Assembly (NCBI RefSeq): GCF_001750165.1
Contig: NZ_CP015411.1
Coordinates: 366,501 to 430,500 of the forward strand
Direction of reading: 5' to 3'
Length of the DNA stretch: 64,000 nt
From: Pseudoalteromonas luteoviolacea
Lineage (GTDB): Bacteria > Pseudomonadota > Gammaproteobacteria > Enterobacterales > Alteromonadaceae
In this document: positions 24,800 through 33,343 of the stretch, piece by piece
Position numbering within the stretch: position 1 is the first letter of the stretch
Layout: each line of letters begins with the position of its first letter
Position numbers and translations under genes: made by a program
Notes under the pieces: model-generated
What the model was told of the DNA's origin: nothing
Database searches by the model: none
The model's input: only the letters and a program-made list of their open reading frames with translations

Positions 24800-25247
24800 T
24801 GCCTCACAACGTGGGGTGACATTAATTGAGTTGCTTGTTTGTGTTGCGCTGGTAGCCGTATTGGCTAGTTTGGCGATGCCTTCTGTTATCACCTACATTA
24901 AACAAGACCGTATTAATTCGAGTGTTCATCATTTAAATAGTGTGTACCAATTTGCTCGCAGTGAAGCTGTGAAAAGAGAAAAACCCATCAAGTTAGTTAA
25001 AAATAACACACAGTGGGACGTGACAATTGTGGAAAACCAGCAGGCAATGGTGTTACGTACTTTTACAATTGAGCACGAATCTATACGAGTACAGTTGGTT
25101 GATCGTGAGATAAGATCAACTGGTGAATTAAATCAAGTAAGTAATATCTTAGTCACTGATAATGATAACAGTACGCTCGATTACCGCTTATGTATATTGC
25201 GAAGTGGTCAGAGTTGGATAAGTGAGGCTGCCGAAAATTGCGTATAG
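24786..25247 (+). CDS. fimT: type IV minor pilin, GspH/FimT family
   Basis: A 153-aa prepilin with leader MNVGSASQRG^VTLIELLVCVALVAVLASLAMPSVITYIKQDR, the FimT/GspH type (short helix, then a beta domain; C-terminal SWISEAAENCV). The +1 residue is Val instead of Phe, which prepilin peptidase can tolerate. The ATG at 24786 lies inside the end of pilE and places the leader at 10 residues. The stop overlaps pilV. Confidence 0.8.
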   Translation: MNVGSASQRGVTLIELLVCVALVAVLASLAMPSVITYIKQDRINSSVHHLNSVYQFARSEAVKREKPIKLVKNNTQWDVTIVENQQAMVLRTFTIEHESIRVQLVDREIRSTGELNQVSNILVTDNDNSTLDYRLCILRSGQSWISEAAENCV

Positions 25248-25681
25248 AAAAAGGCTTTTCTTTAATTGAAGTGATGGTGTCAATCGTGATTGCTGGTGTC
25301 GCGTTATTGGGCTTAGCGGGTGCACAATTGAAATCATTGCAGTTTGCGAGCAATAGCTTTAATTACACGGTTGCTTTAGTACAGGGGCAAAATGCCATTG
25401 AACGTATGTGGACTGACCTATGTCATTTTGAACATGTGAATCAAAGCTTGGTTGTAGCTAATAACCAGAAGGTGGCTAATCTATATCCTGCAGATGATCG
25501 TTATCAGTTAAGCATTTTTCCAACTATATACAACGATGCCGCGACGCCAGCAGCTGACCGTCGAGACGTTAGGTTTACCGTCAGCTGGCAAGACGAGCGA
25601 GTCAAAGACACCACTAACGCATTAAATCAAATTACTTTAGTAGCAAGCTATGTACATGTTCCAACATCCCCATGCTCTTAA
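25238..25681 (+). CDS. pilV: type IV minor pilin PilV
   Basis: A 147-aa prepilin with leader MRIEKG^FSLIEVMVSIVIAGVALLGLAGAQLKSLQFA, characteristic of PilV/GspI. The only start that gives a proper leader is TTG at 25238, overlapping the fimT stop; TGAGG lies about 11 nt upstream. The terminal CPS and an internal Cys may form a disulfide. It overlaps pilW by 32 bp. Confidence 0.8.
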   Translation: MRIEKGFSLIEVMVSIVIAGVALLGLAGAQLKSLQFASNSFNYTVALVQGQNAIERMWTDLCHFEHVNQSLVVANNQKVANLYPADDRYQLSIFPTIYNDAATPAADRRDVRFTVSWQDERVKDTTNALNQITLVASYVHVPTSPCS

Positions 25682-26219
25682 TTTGAACGAGCAGGGATAT
25701 ACTTTGATTGAATTGCTCGTTGCGATGGCAGCAGGGTTGTTTTTGTTATCTGGTATCGCGATGTCTTACACGGCGATTAAAAGTACCGTAGTGGCAAGTA
25801 AAGAGTTGTCTCATGCACAGGAAGTGATCCGTTATACCAGCCAAGTGATGACACGTAGTATTAAGCAAACCAATGAAGTGCCAGAAGTTGTAAAAGTGGG
25901 TGGAGTGGGTATTGCACTGCGGATTAAACAAGAAGCCGCGTATTTAGCGTGTGATGGCAGTGTGCCAAATGCGGAATATACTGAATATTACACATTAACG
26001 AATGGGTATTTGACTTGTGATATTGGCAATGGGCCTGTTCAGTTGCTGAGAGGGCTTCAAGCGTTAGAGTTTTCTGAAAGTGGGATATTAATCTCCATAA
26101 AAGTGACGCCTAAAGATCTACCACAACAATTTGATGATGGCATTCAAATTGATATTGCTGCCAACCGCATTGTGTTGAAAGGTGCAGTGTGGCAAAAACC
26201 TTTAGATGCGAGTAATTGA
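25650..26219 (+). CDS. pilW: type IV minor pilin PilW
   Basis: A 189-aa prepilin with leader ending NEQG^YTLIELLVAMAAGLFLLSGIAMSYTAIKSTV, PilW-like. +1 is Tyr and Glu+5 is present. Two cysteines (LACDGS, LTCDIG) bracket a pseudopilin-like region. An alternative ATG lies 6 nt downstream. The stop overlaps the next gene by 4 bp, indicating coupled translation. Confidence 0.8.
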   Translation: MYMFQHPHALNLNEQGYTLIELLVAMAAGLFLLSGIAMSYTAIKSTVVASKELSHAQEVIRYTSQVMTRSIKQTNEVPEVVKVGGVGIALRIKQEAAYLACDGSVPNAEYTEYYTLTNGYLTCDIGNGPVQLLRGLQALEFSESGILISIKVTPKDLPQQFDDGIQIDIAANRIVLKGAVWQKPLDASN

Positions 26220-28045
26220 TGAATAGTTTTTCACGACAATCTGGATTTACACTTATCAAAGTGATGCTATTGAGCACCATGGCCAGTGTCGTGGTGTTTA
26301 CGTCAATGAAAGATACCTTAGTACAAGAACGACTGAGTGGTAATTTCCAAAAAGATTTGAACGCGCGGTTACAAGCTGAAAAAGGGGTATTTGCCAGTGC
26401 GGATGAAATAACTCACTATATGACAGTTACAAACAAAAGCGCGACACTGGATGACATTGTTAATAGTATGCCAGCCCCAAGCGGTGGTGACTTCACTGAC
26501 GGTAAATTCTCTACCACAATCACTTCTTCAGGGGGAGATACCATAGAAGTGGGGAGTCTGGGGAGTAAACATGGCACGGATGCGGCCAATAATATGGTGG
26601 CTATTTTTAAGTTTAAAGAAGCGGTGGTTGAACCCGTTTTCAATAACCCAGTAACAGGGTGTAAAGGGGTTAACTTATCAGGTAGTGGCTTGGTGGATAG
26701 CTATAACTCTAAAATAGGCGACTACGAAAACTCTCGCGGTGACAATGGTGATGTGAATACCGTGATTGGCGATTCAGATGTGGTGCTATCGGGTCATTCA
26801 CCCATAAGAGGTGATGTGAAAGCGTCAGGTATTCTTTATCTTAAAGGCTCATCACCTGTGATTGGAAATGTACAATCAAATACAGGGATTGATATTTCTC
26901 ACGGCAGTGGGGTGCGAGTCCAAGGTAGTGCGTTGACGCAAGGGTTTATTATTCACCGAGGCGGTGATATCACCGGTGTTGTGAGAGCTAATGGCAATGT
27001 TGAGATGCTGTGGGGCGCGGATATTTTAAACGACATTAACGATCCTTTAGATATCCAATATGGCGGCACAGGTAAGTTTGAACTGGCGACTGAGCACTCC
27101 CAAGATGGTGTTTATTATTCCGCTGCAAAATTTAATGTAAACCCAAATGTAGAGGCGGTACGAGTATACGATCCAGACTCGCCAAATCATGATGCAAGCA
27201 CAGTCGATGAATGTGACCCACTGGCATTACCTGGTAACATGCCAACCATCATGGCTGCAAATAACAGTCAAGAAAACCTCGTCGTTAAATCAAATCAGAT
27301 ATTCTCATTTCGTCCACAGCAAGCCACGTTAGAGGAGAAAATTCAGGAGCAGTGGCAACAAACTAGAAGTTGGAGCCCGAGTGAAACAGATATTTATTTG
27401 TTTGGTGTAAACAAGCAGGTTCATGACAAACTGAACGAAGACAGCGAGTACGTTTACAGCATGAAAAGCCTCACTATTGGGGGCGATGGGCTTGTAAATA
27501 TTAAACCGGTTGGCAAGCCCAATGTTGTCGGGGGAGATGTCATTTGGTTGATAGATGGCGACTTTATTATGACTGGTAATAGCCGGTTGCATATTGCCAA
27601 GGGGACCAGCTTAACGATATTTGTTACGGGCAAAGTGAGGCTAGGAGGGAGTGCGCAAGTGATCACAGAAGAGCCTGGTATTACAGAGAGTGGGCTAGGT
27701 ACTTTCAATATTTTCTCATCCTATAAGCCTGAGTCTAATAACAATAGCGCTGATAATAAAAATGGCGTGATTGTCAGTGGTACGTCTTCTTTATATGCGG
27801 TGATTTATGCGCCATTGACCTCTATTTCCATGAATGGCAGTGGGCAGTTTTTTGGTACAGTGCGTGGTGCCACAATAGAAGCAAATGGGGGGAGTGGGAT
27901 CCATTTTGATGAAGCGTTGAAAGAACTCAAGCTAGGCAACGCAGGTACGGTGAAAGAGCCTGCAAAGTTAGAGTTTATGGGTTGGCGTTATAAACATCCC
28001 GAAGAATTTACGGACGACACTGATACCACAAGCAAAGGGGAATAG
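26216..28045 (+). CDS. large PilX-position pilin-like protein with beta-helix-like body
   Basis: A 609-aa protein at the pilX position. The N-terminus MMNSFSRQSG^FTLIKVMLLSTMASVVVFTSM is a prepilin signal, but +5 is Lys instead of the near-universal Glu. VQERLSGNFQKDLNARLQAEKG resembles PilX helices. Residues about 170-290 repeat short Gly/Ser/Val strands (SGHSPIRGDVKASGILYLKGSSPVIGNVQSNTGIDISHGSG), suggesting a beta-helix. A second such region near 400-570 ends in FFGTVRGATIEANGGSGIHFDEAL. It is several times longer than a classical PilX (about 150-200 aa). No pilY1 is present, so it may be the tip or adhesive component; that is inference. Confidence 0.7.
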   Translation: MMNSFSRQSGFTLIKVMLLSTMASVVVFTSMKDTLVQERLSGNFQKDLNARLQAEKGVFASADEITHYMTVTNKSATLDDIVNSMPAPSGGDFTDGKFSTTITSSGGDTIEVGSLGSKHGTDAANNMVAIFKFKEAVVEPVFNNPVTGCKGVNLSGSGLVDSYNSKIGDYENSRGDNGDVNTVIGDSDVVLSGHSPIRGDVKASGILYLKGSSPVIGNVQSNTGIDISHGSGVRVQGSALTQGFIIHRGGDITGVVRANGNVEMLWGADILNDINDPLDIQYGGTGKFELATEHSQDGVYYSAAKFNVNPNVEAVRVYDPDSPNHDASTVDECDPLALPGNMPTIMAANNSQENLVVKSNQIFSFRPQQATLEEKIQEQWQQTRSWSPSETDIYLFGVNKQVHDKLNEDSEYVYSMKSLTIGGDGLVNIKPVGKPNVVGGDVIWLIDGDFIMTGNSRLHIAKGTSLTIFVTGKVRLGGSAQVITEEPGITESGLGTFNIFSSYKPESNNNSADNKNGVIVSGTSSLYAVIYAPLTSISMNGSGQFFGTVRGATIEANGGSGIHFDEALKELKLGNAGTVKEPAKLEFMGWRYKHPEEFTDDTDTTSKGE

Positions 28046-28077
28046 GCGCTTAGGCGATAATTTTTTACCTTTCACTA

Positions 28078-28107
28078 CGTGCTCAGCCAAAGTTGGGCAC
28101 GCCTTTT
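28078..28107 (+). terminator. terminator after the minor pilin operon
   Basis: CGTGCTCA (28078-28085) pairs with TGGGCACG (28094-28101; one G-T pair), with an 8-nt loop, followed by CCTTTT. Confidence 0.6.
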
Positions 28108-28291
28108 AAAAACTTTTCTATTTCATTTAAACCTTTTGTAATCTGCTTGCGTCTTAAAAGCTATGAAAGGTACTGTTCGGGTAGAGCTGGTTTTCATATC
28201 TAAAATAAGACTGTCTGTATAGTGTATTGAAAGTCTTCTATTTTTTAGTAGTTATGTCATCATCATTACCTTGCGGTAAAGGAATTTTAAT

Positions 28292-28837
28292 ATGTTAGTT
28301 GACGCTGTACACCCATTTGATGAGCTTGATGAATTGGTTAAGCGAACTCAGCAGGGCGATCAAGCGGCTTTCGCTGCCTTATATGAACAATGTCACCGGC
28401 GCGTTTATGCGTTATGTCTAAGGCTGTTGGCTGATCAGGCTCATGCTGAAGATGCATGCCAAGAAGTATTTGTGCAGCTATGGCATAAAATTACTCAATT
28501 TGATGGAAAGTCGAAGTTTACGACTTGGCTGCATAGTGTGACATCCAATATTGCGCTCAGCTATTTGCGTAAACATAAAAACTGGTTGCAAAAAGTGGTT
28601 AGTTTTGAAAACAGTGGCATGGATGAAGCAGGTATCGCACTTTGCGGTGATTTAAATGGGTTGGATAAATTAATCCTCAAACTACCAGAGCGGGCGCGAC
28701 TTGTGTTTGTGTTACATGGTATTGAAGGTTACCGTCATGAGGAAATCGCAGAGATGTTAAATATGGCGGTGGGATCAAGTAAATCTCAGTATCACAGAGC
28801 AAAAAAGTTGTTACAGGAGTGGTATGAAAATGACTAA
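28292..28837 (+). CDS. ECF-type RNA polymerase sigma factor
   Basis: A 181-aa sigma70-family ECF factor. Region 2 spans about residues 25-95 (YEQCHRRVYALCLRLLADQAHAEDACQEVFVQLWHKI, TWLHSVTSNIALSYLRKHK). Region 4 is at about 125-178 (LDKLILKLPERARLVFVLHGIEGYRHEEIAEMLNMAVGSSKSQYHRAKKLL). AAAGGAA is the ribosome binding site. The membrane-bound partner follows with a 14-bp overlap, so it likely acts as an envelope-signal regulator. Its regulon cannot be inferred. Confidence 0.9.
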   Translation: MLVDAVHPFDELDELVKRTQQGDQAAFAALYEQCHRRVYALCLRLLADQAHAEDACQEVFVQLWHKITQFDGKSKFTTWLHSVTSNIALSYLRKHKNWLQKVVSFENSGMDEAGIALCGDLNGLDKLILKLPERARLVFVLHGIEGYRHEEIAEMLNMAVGSSKSQYHRAKKLLQEWYEND

Positions 28838-29330
28838 GCCAACATTTGATGAGTTTTTGTCTGAAGAACTGAGTAAGGCAAAGCAGCAAGATGGTCTGCC
28901 TAAGCCTCAGCAGCCACTTTGGGAAGGTATTGATAAAGCCATAAATGCACAAAATGATGCAGTGATGAGCGCAGCATTTAAATCTACAGGGGTGTGGCGT
29001 CAAGTTTCGGCGGTAGCCGCTGCGACCTGTATTGGCATGTGTGTAATGTATTTTAGTATGAGCACACCCGAGCAGAATAATATGTTGCAAATGAGCCAAT
29101 ATTTTGAGCAGCAAAAGCAAATAATGTTGGTTCAATATAGCAATCAACCTGCGCTGACAAATGATTGGCAAGTGCAGTTGCAAGAATTAGAGGAAGCTGA
29201 GCAAGCGATTAAGCTCGCACTTGAGAATGACCAACAAAATGCCGCTTTATTGCAGATGTTGGCTCAGGTTTATCAGCAACAATTAGATTTAATTGAGCGA
29301 GTCCATCAACCTCGTTGGCAAGAAATTTAG
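28824..29330 (+). CDS. putative membrane anti-sigma factor
   Basis: A 168-aa protein with a cytoplasmic N-terminus (about 1-55), one transmembrane helix (about 59-80, VSAVAAATCIGMCVMYFSM) and a Gln-rich coiled-coil-like periplasmic part with LEEAEQAIKLALENDQQNAALLQMLAQVYQQQLDLIERV. There is no HxxxCxxC zinc anti-sigma motif. The role is inferred from overlap with the ECF sigma gene and the membrane topology. Start at 28824 or 28830; AGGAG precedes both. Confidence 0.65.
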   Translation: MKMTKPTFDEFLSEELSKAKQQDGLPKPQQPLWEGIDKAINAQNDAVMSAAFKSTGVWRQVSAVAAATCIGMCVMYFSMSTPEQNNMLQMSQYFEQQKQIMLVQYSNQPALTNDWQVQLQELEEAEQAIKLALENDQQNAALLQMLAQVYQQQLDLIERVHQPRWQEI

Positions 29331-29340
29331 GAGAAGTAGG

Positions 29341-30285
29341 ATGAAAGCATTGATGTTGAGTTTAGCCATGTTCCCTTTGGCGACGTTGGCAGGTGAAAAG
29401 ATCGATAAAGAAATTGATATCCCTTTAGATGGTAAAGTGTATATCGAAAATCAGCGTGGTCACGTAGAGATCAAAACCTGGGATAAACCCGCATTTAAAG
29501 TGGTGGGTGAGCTAGATGAAGAGGCCAAAGGGTATAAACTCGAAAATGAGGGCAGTAAAACCAAGTTTATTGTTAAGATGCCTTCGAGTTCAAGAAATTG
29601 GGGTCGTCAGCAAGATGGATCTGAACTGACAATTTTTATGCCTAAGCAAAGTGAGCTGGTATTTAAAGGTGTACAAGTCGATGTACAAGCGACGGAGCTG
29701 ACGGCGGGCGCTTATATCAAAACAGTGAATGGTGATATTAAAGCCACACAGATCAGCGGTAAAGTGCGCCTTGAGACAGTGAACGGCGATATCGATAGTA
29801 AAGACTTAGATGGTCGAATTCGCTATGAAACAGTGAATGGTGACATAGAAGATATCGACTCTAAGGGCAAGGTGCGTTTCAATGCGGTCAATGGTTCAGT
29901 AGAGAGTAAAACACAAGCGACAGAAGTTAGATTGGAAAATGTGAATGGCGAAGTCGATTTTGACATTGCGCAATTACAAGAGCTAAGGCTGAATACGGTC
30001 AATGGTGAAATTGAAGTCAAAGTAGCAAAGTTACTACCTAATGCAAGAGTGAATCTGGAGTCAGTTAGTGGCGATGCAGAGTTATATTTTCCAGCAGATA
30101 TTTCAGCCAAATTTGATATTGATGCACACGCTGGAGGTAAAATTTCAAACGAACTGAGCAATGACAAAGTCCATAAAGCCAAGTACGGCCCTTCAAGGGA
30201 GCTTGAGTTTACCGTTGGTTCAGGTGATGCAGACATTGAGATAGATACCGTCAGTGGCCGCATAGAGTTGAAGAAAAACCGCTAA
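29341..30285 (+). CDS. DUF4097-type secreted repeat protein
   Basis: A 314-aa exported protein. The signal peptide is MKALMLSLAMFPLATLAG, and the ATG at 29341 with AGGAGAA upstream is chosen because it exposes this peptide. The mature part is an all-beta ladder with six VNG turns (KTVNGD, ETVNGD twice, NAVNGS, ENVNGE, NTVNGE) spaced about 19-21 residues, then two VSG turns. This DUF4097/DUF4098-like pattern is often encoded with ECF sigma and anti-sigma genes. No enzymatic motif; role unknown, probably envelope-located. Confidence 0.75.
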   Translation: MKALMLSLAMFPLATLAGEKIDKEIDIPLDGKVYIENQRGHVEIKTWDKPAFKVVGELDEEAKGYKLENEGSKTKFIVKMPSSSRNWGRQQDGSELTIFMPKQSELVFKGVQVDVQATELTAGAYIKTVNGDIKATQISGKVRLETVNGDIDSKDLDGRIRYETVNGDIEDIDSKGKVRFNAVNGSVESKTQATEVRLENVNGEVDFDIAQLQELRLNTVNGEIEVKVAKLLPNARVNLESVSGDAELYFPADISAKFDIDAHAGGKISNELSNDKVHKAKYGPSRELEFTVGSGDADIEIDTVSGRIELKKNR

Positions 30286-30291
30286 ATGACT

Positions 30292-30322
30292 TTGGCCCAA
30301 CCGTGTTGGGCCAATACTTTTT
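30292..30322 (+). terminator. intrinsic terminator after the DUF4097 gene
   Basis: A 9-bp perfect stem TTGGCCCAA (30292-30300) / TTGGGCCAA (30306-30314) with loop CCGTG, then TACTTTTTC. Confidence 0.8.
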
Positions 30323-30415
30323 CATTATAAGCTACTATCACTGAGCTTATCAGCATTCAGTTTTGCTAGATTTAAGGTTACAATAACAAATCCACTCATT
30401 TGTTTTTGTCGTACT

Positions 30416-31795
30416 ATGGCCAAACCTGATCAACAAGTCGATACACTAAAAGTTCCACCGCACTCCATTGAAGCAGAACAGTCTGTTTTAGGGGGCTTAA
30501 TGCTTGATAACCAAGCGTTTGACCGCGTCGCAGAACTGGTTGTTGCACAAGACTTTTACACACGCACGCATAAACTGATCTTTGAAGCCATGACTAAACT
30601 CGTTGAGCTTGGTCAGCCAATAGATCTAATTACCATTTCTGAAAACTTGGAAAAGAACAACCAATTAGACTCGATTGGTGGGTTCGCTTATTTAGCAGAA
30701 ATTGCCAAAAATACGCCAAGTGCCGCCAATATTGACGCATATGCGAGTATTGTGCGTGAACGTGCGGTAGTTCGAGAGATGATCTCTGTTGCCAATGAAA
30801 TTGCTGAGGCGGGTTTCAACCCTGAAGGGCGGACAAGTCATGACTTACTGGATTTGGCTGAAAGTAAGGTTTTCAAAATTGCAGAGCAGCGCAGCAAGAG
30901 TACTGAGGGTCCGCAAAATATCCATAGTATTTTAGAAAAGACCATAGATAAAATTGAAGAGCTTTATCAGTCACCACAAGATGGTGTGACAGGGGTGAGC
31001 TCAGGTTACTCAGACTTGGATCAGATGACTGCGGGTTTACAACCATCTGATTTGATCATTGTTGCTGCACGTCCATCAATGGGTAAGACCACTTTTGCGA
31101 TGAACTTGGCTGAGCATGCGGCAATGACGCAGGACAAGCCTGTGCTTATCTATTCACTGGAGATGCCCTCAGAACAGATCATGATGAGGATGCTGGCATC
31201 ACTAGGCCGGATCAACCAAACGAAAGTAAGAACGGGTCAATTGGATGACGATGATTGGGCGCGTTTATCATCAACTATGGGCCTATTAATGGAAAAAGGG
31301 CAAATGTATATTGATGACGCTTCGGGTTTGACACCGACCGATGTTCGCTCCAGAGCACGACGCATTGCACGTGATCATGGCGGGATCAGTATGATCATGG
31401 TCGACTACTTGCAGCTTATGCGCGTTCCCAGCTTATCGGATAACCGTACTTTGGAAATCGCGGAGATATCTCGTTCATTAAAAGCGTTGGCAAAAGAACT
31501 AGAGTGTCCTGTTATCGCCCTTTCTCAGCTTAACCGTACCCTAGAGCAGCGAGCAGATAAACGTCCAGTTAACTCAGACTTGAGGGAATCTGGCTCAATC
31601 GAGCAGGATGCTGATTTAATCATGTTTATTTATCGTGATGAAGTATATAACGATGATAGTCCGGATAAAGGCACTGCAGAAATTATCATAGGTAAACAGC
31701 GTAATGGCCCAATTGGTAAGGTTAGGTTAACCTTCCAAGGTCAATACTCTCGTTTTGATAATTATGCTGGGCCAGCTATGGATGATGAGTACTAA
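30416..31795 (+). CDS. dnaB: replicative DNA helicase DnaB
   Basis: A 459-aa hexameric 5'-3' helicase of the replication fork. The N-terminal primase-interaction domain (PPHSIEAEQSVLGGLML...) is followed by the RecA-like ATPase with Walker A AARPSMGKTTFAMN (Lys224), Walker B IMVDYLQLM, and the ALSQLNRTLEQRADKRP motif. No intein interrupts the ATPase. alr follows by 26 bp, a common gammaproteobacterial pairing. Confidence 0.97.
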   Translation: MAKPDQQVDTLKVPPHSIEAEQSVLGGLMLDNQAFDRVAELVVAQDFYTRTHKLIFEAMTKLVELGQPIDLITISENLEKNNQLDSIGGFAYLAEIAKNTPSAANIDAYASIVRERAVVREMISVANEIAEAGFNPEGRTSHDLLDLAESKVFKIAEQRSKSTEGPQNIHSILEKTIDKIEELYQSPQDGVTGVSSGYSDLDQMTAGLQPSDLIIVAARPSMGKTTFAMNLAEHAAMTQDKPVLIYSLEMPSEQIMMRMLASLGRINQTKVRTGQLDDDDWARLSSTMGLLMEKGQMYIDDASGLTPTDVRSRARRIARDHGGISMIMVDYLQLMRVPSLSDNRTLEIAEISRSLKALAKELECPVIALSQLNRTLEQRADKRPVNSDLRESGSIEQDADLIMFIYRDEVYNDDSPDKGTAEIIIGKQRNGPIGKVRLTFQGQYSRFDNYAGPAMDDEY

Positions 31796-31821
31796 GCCCA
31801 AATCTATGAGGGTCACTGTGA

Positions 31822-32904
31822 ATGCGTTTAGCCACCGCTGAGATTAATATTTCCGCACTGCGTTACAATTTGGCACGTGCAAAAGAAATTGCACCCAGTT
31901 CAAAAGTAATGGCAGTGTTAAAGGCCAATGCCTATGGGCACGGTCTAGTTAAAATTGCCCAGTGTTTATCTGATGCGGATGCCTTTGCCGTGGCACGTAT
32001 TGATGAAGCTTTGGCGCTGCGTGCAGGGGGGTTAACCAAACCAATCATTTTGTTGGAAGGTTTTTTTGATCCCAGCGATTTACCCATTTTACTGGCCAAT
32101 AATTTTGAAACTGTGGTTCATGATGAGAGCCAGTTAGCAGCGATTGAGCAAAGCAATCTTGAGATGCCGATTTCTGTATGGCTTAAAGTTGATACAGGTA
32201 TGCATCGATTAGGGGTTGAGCCTGAGCAGTTCGATAGCTTTTATCGGCGATTAAAACAATGTGACAATGTAAAGCCAGCAGTAAACTTAATGACGCACTT
32301 CCCGTGCGCTGATGATACCAGCAACCACTTTACACAAATACAAATAGATTTATTTTCGTCTATTGTGTCTGGTACTAAAGAGGCATTATGTTTAGCGAAC
32401 TCTGCAGGTGTTATTGGCTGGCCGGATGCGCATTTTGACTGGGTTAGATCTGGCCTCATGCTCTATGGTGTTTCGCCCATGTTAGATCAAATCGGCGCAG
32501 AACATCAATTACAGCCTGTCATGCGTTTGAAGACCCGTGTGATTGCCATTAAGCAGGTAGTAGAAGGAGATCGTGTTGGCTATGGAGGCCGCTGGCAGTG
32601 TCCTAAGCAGACAACATTGGCTATTGTTGCGATGGGATATGGTGATGGTTATCCGCGACATGCCAAACAAGGGACGCCTGTGGTGATAAAAGGCCAGCGT
32701 TACGGTATTGTTGGCAGTGTATCTATGGATATGATCAGTGTCGATATTGGCAGTAATGAAGCACACATTCAGGTGGGTGATGAAGTTGAAATGTGGGGGC
32801 CTAGTTTACCCGTTGAAGAAGTTGCTCACTGTGCAGGCACTATTCCCTATGAACTCCTCTGTAACGTAACACCACGTGTTAGTTATGAATATTGCAATGA
32901 GTGA
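31822..32904 (+). CDS. alr: alanine racemase
   Basis: A 360-aa PLP enzyme providing D-alanine for peptidoglycan. The PLP lysine is Lys34 in AVLKANAYGHGLVKIA. C-terminal domain markers are VGYGGRW, AIVAMGYGDGYPR and VGSVSMDMISVDIG. Full length, downstream of dnaB on the same strand. The stop codon lies within a palindrome shared with the convergent yjbQ. Confidence 0.95.
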   Translation: MRLATAEINISALRYNLARAKEIAPSSKVMAVLKANAYGHGLVKIAQCLSDADAFAVARIDEALALRAGGLTKPIILLEGFFDPSDLPILLANNFETVVHDESQLAAIEQSNLEMPISVWLKVDTGMHRLGVEPEQFDSFYRRLKQCDNVKPAVNLMTHFPCADDTSNHFTQIQIDLFSSIVSGTKEALCLANSAGVIGWPDAHFDWVRSGLMLYGVSPMLDQIGAEHQLQPVMRLKTRVIAIKQVVEGDRVGYGGRWQCPKQTTLAIVAMGYGDGYPRHAKQGTPVVIKGQRYGIVGSVSMDMISVDIGSNEAHIQVGDEVEMWGPSLPVEEVAHCAGTIPYELLCNVTPRVSYEYCNE

Positions 32905-32917
32905 GCTGAGCTCACTC
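32899..32917. terminator. hairpin overlapping the convergent alr and yjbQ stop codons
   Basis: GAGTGAGC (32899-32906) / GCTCACTC (32910-32917) with a TGA loop. The two convergent stops are only 7 bp apart and both fall inside or beside the stem. T-runs are absent. Confidence 0.5.
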
Positions 32918-33343
32918 TAACAATTGTCCCTGCAGCGTAGCAACAACCCGTCTTGGCCCGCCGTGATCTCTATGTTCGCCTAAATAAACACCTTGCCAAG
33001 TTCCTAAATTAAGCTGTCCTTGATAGATTGGGATAGTAATTTCACATCCTAATGTACTGGATTTTATATGCGCTGGCATATCGTCATCACCTTCGTAATC
33101 ATGGCGATAATAATGCTGGTTTTGCGGTACAAAGTGGTTGAAGTGGCTTTCCATATCCGTTCTAACTGTAGGATCTGCGTTTTCGTTAATGGTCAGACTG
33201 GCAGAGGTGTGTTGAATGAATAAATGAAGTAAGCCAACTTTGTAATAGCTCAGTTGCGGGATCTGAGTGAGTAATTCATCATCAATGAGATGAAAGCCTC
33301 TTGTACGAGGCTTAAGTGTAATAATGGTTTGGTGCCAACTCAT
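32912..33343 (-). CDS. yjbQ: YjbQ/UPF0047 family protein
   Basis: A 143-aa protein of the UPF0047 family with all signature segments: HTSASLTINENADPTVRTDME, HDYEGDDDMPAHIKSSTLG and GTWQGVYLGEHRDHGGPRRVV, which carry the conserved His/Asp/Glu cluster. E. coli YjbQ has reported weak thiamine phosphate synthase activity, but the native role is unsettled. The start overlaps the end of the CheX-like gene by 4 bp, suggesting a two-gene unit. Confidence 0.9.
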   Translation of the reverse strand: MSWHQTIITLKPRTRGFHLIDDELLTQIPQLSYYKVGLLHLFIQHTSASLTINENADPTVRTDMESHFNHFVPQNQHYYRHDYEGDDDMPAHIKSSTLGCEITIPIYQGQLNLGTWQGVYLGEHRDHGGPRRVVATLQGQLLE

